64,000 nt of DNA, taken from contig OY783203.1 in the NCBI GenBank assembly GCA_963678705.1, positions 62,001 to 126,000 on the forward strand, written 5' to 3'. The DNA comes from Panorpa germanica (taxonomy: Eukaryota; Arthropoda; Insecta; Mecoptera; Panorpidae). The notes under the pieces were generated by a model. It made no database searches and was not told where the DNA came from. It saw only the letters and a list, made by a program, of their open reading frames with translations. The number at the start of each line of letters is the position of its first letter. The first letter of the stretch is position 1. This document shows positions 59,801 to 64,000 of this stretch, one piece after another. The translations under genes were made by a program, and so were the position numbers.

Positions 59801-62800
59801 TCAGTTTTTTTTTTCATTAATTTCTGTCTACAGCAAGCTCACATATCAAACTTCAACTTTGGAATTCTATTCTAACAATGTCCCGAGAAATTCGCGACGC
59901 TACTGAACTAAAATTTCGGATTTTCAATTATTGGAAAATGTACATAATTATGTGCATATCTCAATACACACCCTAATTTTCAGTTTTCTGTCTTTTCTAA
60001 TTCATGAGATATTGACAAAAATATTTTTTGGAATTTTCCAGTTTTTCCAGAATAACTTTTCCCAGTGAAATTCAGGGAAAATTTTGGGAACGCAGAAAGT
60101 CTTAGAAATTTGTCCTCTACAAAATATCAAAACTTTGTAGGCGCCGTTTAGAAGATACCATATAGGATTTTGATACCCGATGTTTACGGATTAACACTAT
60201 AAAGTAAGAAAAATAAAAAAAGTATTTTGCATTTTTCAAATAAGAAATAGGTTTGTAGTTTTTTTCAATTAAAATATAAAACGCTATATTCTTAAAAGAT
60301 ATTTAAATACAAAATAGAAAATAGGTATTTTATATTTGCCCTGATAACTGATCCAACTATAATTGCATAATTCGATCGACGTTGGGTTCCAACTACAAGA
60401 TTATCGCGCAAACAGAAACGCAAACGCAGGGTTCGTCCTACAGGGTCTCATACATAAATTACGTCACACAAATTTCATGAACTCTTAACCGCCCCGTTCC
60501 CAATATCACATATTGCGTACCCCGTTTCTCCTGTTGTGACGTCTAGCCTTCTTTCACTTTTTGGTGTTAATATTATTATTTTTTGAAGTTTAATTTTAGA
60601 TTAGATGTGACATCACAATCATTCCTCCACCCCTCATGCCCCATCTTGTAAATCTTTGAGGACCCCTTCCTCCAGGTTTGTGTCAGGTTGTAATAATTGT
60701 AATGGAATAGATCATAGCATTGTTCGTCTTCCTCTTTTACTCAGAGTTTTGGTAGAATTTTCAGAACAATGGTTTACCATATTCTACTCTGTGTATTTCT
60801 CTGTTTAGGTATTCGGCTCTGCATAATTTTAACACTAAAAAATTTGAAAGTTAGAAAATTAACCTTGTCATAAACGGACTATTAAATATAATAAAATATA
60901 AGTTCTGTATAAATCTTAGGAACATAATAACACATTTATTTCTTTAGTTACATTACGACATTACATTTTTTCATCATTAACTGAAGTTTAACATATATTT
61001 TCTACAATGTCATTAAATAAACCCAAACTGAACTAAGGATTTTTTGCTAATATTTTAGTTTGATTAATTTTTTTATGTAATCTGACCTGAAATTGAATAT
61101 AAAAACTAAACTTCTTTTTTATGTAAATAAATCTTGAAACACATTGCACTGTGTTTAGCGGGGATTTAATTATTAGGGTCTTTCACACGATCAAATCAGT
61201 TCTTCAATCAGTTTCGATATCATTTTCATTTTATTACGACAGATTTGTGGAGTCTAGTCAGTACTTGCGTTTCGAGTATAACGCATTATACAGACTGCCT
61301 CATTGCAATAGCCTTAGTTTAACAGTTGTGCATGTACATTGAAGTAGACTGATTGATAGTGTTTTTTTTACTCATCAGATGTTGTTATTATCTATACAAT
61401 TTCTAAGATTTGATTCCCCCTACCTAATTGGAGTCGACTCCAACTGATACTAATTGCAGATCTGAAATGGTTGTGTAAAAGATCTATTAGAGTTTGGGAT
61501 ACTACAAATACTTTCGATACTTAAATAGTTTCAGACAGAAACAGACGGAAATAACTGATACTGTATTTTTTTGTTATTATTTTTTATTATTTATTATGTA
61601 TTATTATATATTAAAATACATTTACCGCCTTACTAATAAACCTGTTATAAAATTTATATCAGGAATAAAGCCCGTTCGGACAGGCTTATTATCAGTTTAT
61701 ACCTGGTATAAATTTTATAACAGGTTTATTTGTAAGGCGGTGTGTTCAACACATTTATTTACATGGCTTTGTTTTTTTAGTTATGAATTGTCGCAGTACT
61801 TGCTGGATAAACAAATCGAATTGTTAGAAAGAAAATATGGCGGAGACAAAGCCAGAGCAGCTGCTCTTACTATACAAAGGTACAATTTTTAAACAGTTTT
61901 ATTATACTTTTATTATAAAAAGATGAATTTACTGTAAAATTGGTAATTAACCTTCATTTACTTTTGTATATTTATTACATTCCAATAAAAGTGGCACTGC
62001 ATAGTCGCTGCATAACTGCTGCGTGTTCGAGATCGATTCCTGGATGAACATTATATTTCCTATATTTGGTTGTTATCAAGTTTAATTTATTATGTGTTTA
62101 TAGAATCATAAACTTCTTACTCAGCTATGTAGCTTACATATATGAGACCTCGAGTTAATAAAAATTAGCAACATGTAGTACGTCGTCGATGATAGCATCT
62201 CAACATCTAAAATATTAATTTACAAATATAAAAGAAAGTAGTATATAATAAATGTAGTGCATATATTTAAATGGAATATAATGCCATGAGAATTCGATAT
62301 CTAAGAAATAGTTAAATTTTAGAGCAACCTCGTAACCTTAATTAACCCTCGTAAACGTAATTCTTAATTACCTAATTGATTTATGTCATTAAATGAAAAA
62401 CGATTGTGTTGTGAAAAATGTCGATCACCCATAAACATAAGCTATTCTTATTATTACTTGCAGTACTTTTTGAGAACTATTCAAAATTATCTACACATGT
62501 AATTTTCAGTTCATACGACTCGGAGATGCATTCATCATTTTTTTTATTATATTTGCAAACGATATTACGATAACGATAAAACCTTAGTTTTGAGGAAATG
62601 TTATTTTATTTAAGTTTTCTGTTACAGGGCATTTAGGCGATATACCTTGATTAAAAAATTTACTTACATTACTACCATGGCTAAACAAGATAAAAAATAT
62701 AACGAACAGAAAAGGTAAGTTATTTTTCTAATGACTTTAAACAATAATCATTCATTTTTGTAATAATACTAAATTTTTTTGTTTTTAATCCATAATATGT

Positions 62801-63268
62801 TATTTAATATTTTAAATTCCTATTGTTTCAAAACGGCACCGACCACTATTATCTCTTTTACAAGGTGTAATTATTTAGTAATCTGTTTACAAATTTTATT
62901 CAAAGTGAAATCTTCTCAATCTATCAATTTAGTAACTTAAATTGCTAAATTAAATTAAATACCAAAGTAAATTTTGAGAATGTAAATACATTTCTTTTTA
63001 AAAGGCACTATGAATTTGACTGAATGAAATCTTCCACTACAAATTATTTTATTTTGATACTATTAATTAAAATATGTTTAAAAGGAGAATTTATTATTTT
63101 AGTGTTCAAAGATTACCATCTCGCTCAATGTCACTGCGGGAAACAAATAGAACATATGTTTTGAATAATTCTCAAAATGAATCTACAACCGATAGCAATA
63201 CAAGTATGGATCCCTCTAATACGAGTCATCCTCATGTCAACGTTCTTCATTATGAACATGAGCTATAT
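37590..63268 (+). CDS. siz: IQSEC-family Arf guanine nucleotide exchange factor (5' part, five exons)
   Basis: Exons 37590-37738, 57581-57931, 61781-61879, 62628-62714 and 63103-63268 join with matching phases (2, 2, 2, 2, then 0) to give 284 residues. Order: N-terminal coiled coil (residues 2-49), Ser/Asn/Met-rich linker (51-167), the block YELSQYLLDKQIELLERKYG (168-187), an IQ motif (I198-Q199-x3-R203 ... K209/K210) and a Ser-rich stretch containing RLPSRSMSLRE. The YELS...LLERKYGG block directly before an IQ motif is the IQSEC1-3 / Drosophila schizo (loner) signature. The family activates Arf6 at the plasma membrane through Sec7 and PH domains and binds calmodulin at the IQ motif; in flies it acts in axon guidance and myoblast fusion. 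Sec7 and PH lie beyond the window. The assignment is strong for exons 3-5 and weaker for the first exon. Confidence 0.87.
39155..39500 (+). repeat. Dispersed repeat R1, tail then module A
   Basis: The tail module (GAACGAGTTCAATTTAAAAA, GGAATTAAAATTTGAAATGA, ACTAAAAAGACGTC) is followed by module A (TTTCGTAAATTATAAGACTT, CTGGCGTCCTCGG, AAAGGGGCGTTGAGG). This is the reverse module order of the 140-850 copy, which suggests tandem units. Confidence 0.65.
39881..39957 (+). promoter_or_regulatory. NRF1/ewg-like palindrome and exon-like segment
   Basis: GCGCATGCGC at 39881-39890, with TGCGCA again at 39859-39864, matches the palindromic NRF1 (insect erect wing) site common in core promoters. Forty bases downstream ATG 39931 reads nine codons (MKMASKTIL) to a strong donor CTT|GTAAGT at 39958. 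It ends in phase 0, so it does not fit the phase-2 schizo exon 2 as coding; it could be a leader exon or another transcript. Confidence 0.35.
41779..41862. repeat. (AT)n microsatellite
   Basis: About 65 bases of AT dinucleotides with one TGTATA interruption. It is flanked by near-inverted AAGCTTTTAAAG/TTTAAAAGCTTA segments at 41715 and 41858. Confidence 0.95.
43597..43760 (-). mobile_element. tRNA-derived SINE, family S1 (best B box)
   Basis: On the minus strand AGTCTTCGGGTTCGATCCCCGG (43709-43730) is a near-perfect pol III B box. The body ends at ATGTAGTTCACATATATAAAG (43597-43617). The match to 27597-27790 and 62020-62150 defines the family. The stretch reads as an open frame on the plus strand but is not a gene. 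Confidence 0.75.
44440..44560 (+). mobile_element. tRNA-derived SINE remnant
   Basis: TGTGTTCGATTCCCGGATCA is a good B box (44478-44490), and the wording after it resembles 2192-2220. No full tRNA fold is present. Confidence 0.5.
44660..44770 (+). mobile_element. tRNA-derived SINE with A and B boxes
   Basis: GGGTAGCCGAAGTAGTTAG (about 44665-44683) fits a pol III A box, and GGATTCAATTCCCAG (about 44708-44722) fits a B box at normal tRNA spacing. The following sequence is AT-rich. The acceptor stem does not pair, so it is a SINE head rather than a tRNA gene. Confidence 0.6.
45680..45780 (-). repeat. Dispersed repeat R1, tail only (reverse)
   Basis: The reverse complement of the tail: GTCACAAAGCGACGTATGTC, then TGAATTTCATTTCAAATTTTA and TTAACTCGTTC. 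Confidence 0.65.
48080..48490 (+). pseudogene. Decayed non-LTR retrotransposon fragment
   Basis: This purine-rich block encodes, with frameshifts and stops, KLVVRFRLGNEERSSRY at about 48241-48291. The wording resembles the C-terminal ARxRxGNEER...YW segment of insect LINE ORF2 proteins, just before their CCHC-like end. The Lys/Arg/Glu-rich stretch after it (48291-48487) is open but shifted. No intact domain survives. Confidence 0.5.
48720..48990 (+). repeat. Dispersed repeat R1 copy
   Basis: It runs from AATAATCAGTTTATATGAAA through TTGAACGAGTTAAATATTTC and GAAGACGTCGCTTTTAACGG to TTCTTATGGGTTTCTCATG, which also occurs after the tandem repeat at 31910. Confidence 0.7.
49668..49713. repeat. 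46-bp palindrome
   Basis: Arms CAACACCACCTAGACAC...AGAT and ATCT...GTGTCTAGGTGGTGTTG meet at a central GATATC with no loop. Only the CT/AG pair near the centre differs. Confidence 0.9.
51503..51702 (-). mobile_element. MITE family M2, full copy
   Basis: The ends are ACTCACGATAGTTCGGCGGT (51503-) and the reverse complement of ACGAGAGTTCGGCGGCGACT (to 51702): imperfect terminal inverted repeats of about 20 bp around a 200-bp non-coding body. It corresponds to 31312-31470 in the opposite orientation. No transposase is encoded. Confidence 0.82.
52321..52343. repeat. (TGAAGTC)3 minisatellite
   Basis: Three tandem heptamers within a GC-rich patch (52190-52410) of unknown origin. Confidence 0.9.
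52836..53010 (+). repeat. Dispersed repeat R3, copy 2
   Basis: TTACTCATTTTTTAAGGGTC, GTAAACGTATATTGGCGTTT and TTTTACTGCGGAATATTCCGG match 22510-22660. Confidence 0.6.
53150..53220 (+). mobile_element. Possible SINE head (A box only)
   Basis: GTTTAGTCGGTAGTTGAGTGG resembles a pol III A box. The B-box position (GGGTTAGTTCATCAAAG) is decayed. Confidence 0.3.
54440..54830 (+). repeat. Dispersed repeat R4, copy 2
   Basis: GTCACACATTGCGAAGCGCC and CCCTGTTGTAACGTCACACA, then TTAGATGTAACGTTACGATG and CTTGTAACACTTTGGGGACC, parallel 60505-60670. Confidence 0.6.
56890..57060 (+). repeat. Dispersed repeat R1, tail copy
   Basis: ATATGAAAAATTATTTTAAT, AATGGATTTAAAATTTAAAA and ATGTCGCTTTGCAACGTCG match the R1 tail. 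Confidence 0.65.
57581..57931 (+). CDS. siz: schizo exon, low-complexity linker
   Basis: Acceptor TTTGTTACAG|T and donor ATGC|GTAAGT. The frame has no stop from residue 51 to 167: FPQACTSDLYDNMEESDFCQ and so on, rich in Asn, Ser, Met, Cys and Gln, ending KRNRILNA. No domain is recognised. An internal ATG at 57618 (MEESDFCQ) could start a shorter isoform from a different promoter. Confidence 0.8.
59040..59440. repeat. Module B fragment followed by reversed module A
   Basis: TTTGGTTTCAATTTTTTTAT (59070) belongs to module B. CCAGGAAATTCAGGGGGAAA followed by AGGACGCCAAAAGTCTTAGA (59320-59365) and GAGCTGTTTTCGAGCCACC (59415) are the reverse complement of 150-260. Confidence 0.65.
59560..60190 (+). 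repeat. Module B tandem pair with reversed module A
   Basis: Two units of about 240 bp share ACATTGTCCCC/ACAATGTCCCG, TTTGCGCTGCTAATGAA/TTCGCGACGCTACTGAA, TAATTATTGGCAAACACGCA-type and CTCAATACA. The second passes into reversed module A ending GGATTTTGATACCCGATG. The unit order is the same as at 36000-36600. Confidence 0.7.
60465..60700 (+). repeat. Dispersed repeat R4, copy 3
   Basis: ATTACGTCACACAAATTTCA, TGCGTACCCCGTTTCTCCTG, TTGTGACGTC and CATCTTGTAAATCTTTGAGG ACCCC define this copy. It parallels 54440-54830. Confidence 0.65.
61624..61741. mobile_element. 118-bp palindromic MITE-like element
   Basis: The left arm ACCGCCTTACTAATAAACCT (61624-) and the right arm, the reverse complement of ACCGCCTTACAAATAAACCT (to 61741), pair over about 38 bases, with a 40-base centre. 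Short size and long inverted arms suggest a foldback MITE. No target duplication is clear. Confidence 0.8.
61781..61879 (+). CDS. siz: schizo exon with YELS...LLERKYGG block
   Basis: Acceptor GTTTTTTTAG|T and donor CAAAG|GTACAA. It encodes YELSQYLLDKQIELLERKYG and then GDKARAAALTIQ, which matches vertebrate IQSEC YELS-DLQDKQVEMLERKYGG closely. It is split within the IQ motif, as in relatives. A palindromic element ends 39 bases before this exon. Confidence 0.93.
61880..62627 (+). other. siz: schizo intron 3 with an S1 SINE
   Basis: The intron holds an S1 SINE at about 61990-62155: B box TTCGAGATCGATTCCTGG (62028-62045) and a body ending ATCATAAACTTCTTACTCAG then CTATGTAGCTTACATATATG. The rest shows nothing recognisable. 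Confidence 0.6.
62628..62714 (+). CDS. siz: schizo exon completing the IQ motif
   Basis: Acceptor CTGTTACAG|G and donor AAAAG|GTAAGT. It encodes AFRRYTLIKKFTYITTMAKQ and then DKKYNEQK. With the previous exon it forms IQRAFRRYTLIKKF, a canonical calmodulin-type IQ motif. Confidence 0.92.
62715..63102 (+). other. siz: schizo intron 4
   Basis: A 388-base AT-rich intron. No feature seen. Confidence 0.75.
63103..63268 (+). CDS. siz: schizo exon, Ser-rich region after the IQ motif
   Basis: Acceptor TTATTTTAG|T and donor CTATAT|GTAAGT. It encodes VQRLPSRSMSLRETNRTYVL then an Asn/Ser/Thr-rich tail ending HYEHELY. The RLPSRSMSLRE part corresponds to the basic SR(L/M)(P/S)RRI block of vertebrate IQSECs. 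It leaves in phase 0. Confidence 0.85.
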
Positions 63269-64000
63269 GTAAGTTGTTAATTAGTGAACCGTATCAAAAT
63301 AGTTTTTTTTCTAAACTTAATAAATATTATTAAATTTTAAGTAACATAAATTAATCTTTATAATTAAACTATTCATTTCATTTGCGTGTGCTGTTAATAA
63401 AACGACGCAGAATTTCAAACTGAACCAAAGAACATTTTATTATTTCTTAACTAGTCAACTAGTCAACATATGAATTTAAATGAAGTTACATAAGATCTAA
63501 ACCTCTTTCTATGAAGTCAATTTCTCAATTATACATAAAACTGATTTTAGTGAGTTGTTCTTCCAATTATATTAGTAGTAAGAATATCATAGCGAGTAGC
63601 TACAGTAATTGTTCATATAAAAGTATCATTAATATATTTATACATTATTTGCTTAACATACTCGTCCATTTAATAACGTCCACATATATTCAACAGCAAG
63701 TTATCAGGATTCACAGGAAAACAGCTCGTAACTGTTATTTGTTTTATTATACGTGTATAATAAATTTTTCTCTTTAATTAAAATATTTTATCTTTATAAT
63801 AAATCCTAAATGATTCGGTGTTGTTTTGATTATTAACTATTCTTATCAGTATCGGCGATAAGATATACAGTTGCGAATCTTTAAAGGAATTCAATCATTA
63901 GTTGCAACAGATAAAGCAAAAATCAGTGAATTATGATTCGTTCTAAGAACTATTTATATAATCAAACTTAAAAATCTATGTAATAAAAAATGTTAGTGTA
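63269..64000 (+). other. siz: Start of schizo intron 5, window end
   Basis: AT-rich sequence with no recognisable exon. The frame at 63511-63777 is Ser/Ile/Asn-rich without family resemblance, so it is not called. Confidence 0.65.

Larger units (their letters stand above)
57932..61780. other. siz: schizo intron 2, mostly repeats
   Basis: This 3.8-kb intron holds module B/A repeat copies (59040-59440 and 59560-60190), an R4 copy (60465-60700) and a palindromic element (61624-61741). No additional exon is needed, because the flanking phases match. 57960-59040 and 60710-61600 show nothing I can name. Confidence 0.7.

Noticed and set aside
61494-61892. 132-residue frame at 61494-61892 as a separate gene
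   Set aside because: It reads through the palindromic element and the splice acceptor; only 61781-61879 is a real schizo exon.
1-64000. CRISPR arrays, prokaryotic defence or phage systems, integrated bacterial genes
   Set aside because: No direct-repeat arrays with unique spacers, no ribosome-binding-site-led dense genes and no long bacterial-type frames were seen on either strand.

Overview
The window looks like nuclear DNA from an insect. It is AT-rich and intron-rich, full of AT microsatellites, short minisatellites and small non-autonomous transposons, and has no operons. The three recognisable genes are best matched to insect genes. The exact order is not certain from sequence alone; a holometabolous insect is likely.

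Layout. (1) 1-7040, plus strand: the 3' seven exons of a membrane-bound O-acyltransferase, the LPCAT3/MBOAT5 orthologue (Drosophila nessy). Its first coding exon or exons lie left of the window. (2) 7041-17840: gene-free DNA with a dispersed-repeat copy, SINE remnants, minisatellites and AT runs. (3) 17840-22290, minus strand: one intronless 1289-residue reading frame for a nuclear protein with eight C2H2 zinc fingers, most likely the MEP-1 family, preceded by a short 5' intron and a small upstream exon. (4) 22290-37589: gene-free DNA with a hAT-type element carrying 8-bp duplications, other MITEs, SINEs, minisatellites and a long perfect hairpin. (5) 37590-64000, plus strand: the 5' part of an IQSEC-type ArfGEF (Drosophila schizo/loner). 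A coiled-coil first exon is separated by a 20-kb intron from exons giving a low-complexity linker, the YELS...LLERKYGG block and the IQ motif. The Sec7 and PH domains lie beyond the right edge.

The three genes are unrelated in function (ER phospholipid remodelling, chromatin repression, Arf6 activation) and each appears to have its own promoter. I found no prokaryotic-type system, CRISPR array, rRNA or intact tRNA gene. The observations most worth a second look are: a coding GGGGCC hexanucleotide repeat in the zinc-finger gene and an in-frame upstream ATG across its 5' intron; the phase-matched first exon of schizo 20 kb away; a 48-bp-arm hairpin at 34.1 kb; several defined MITE families; a modular dispersed repeat family present in many copies; and a GC-rich patch open on both strands just after the zinc-finger stop codon.
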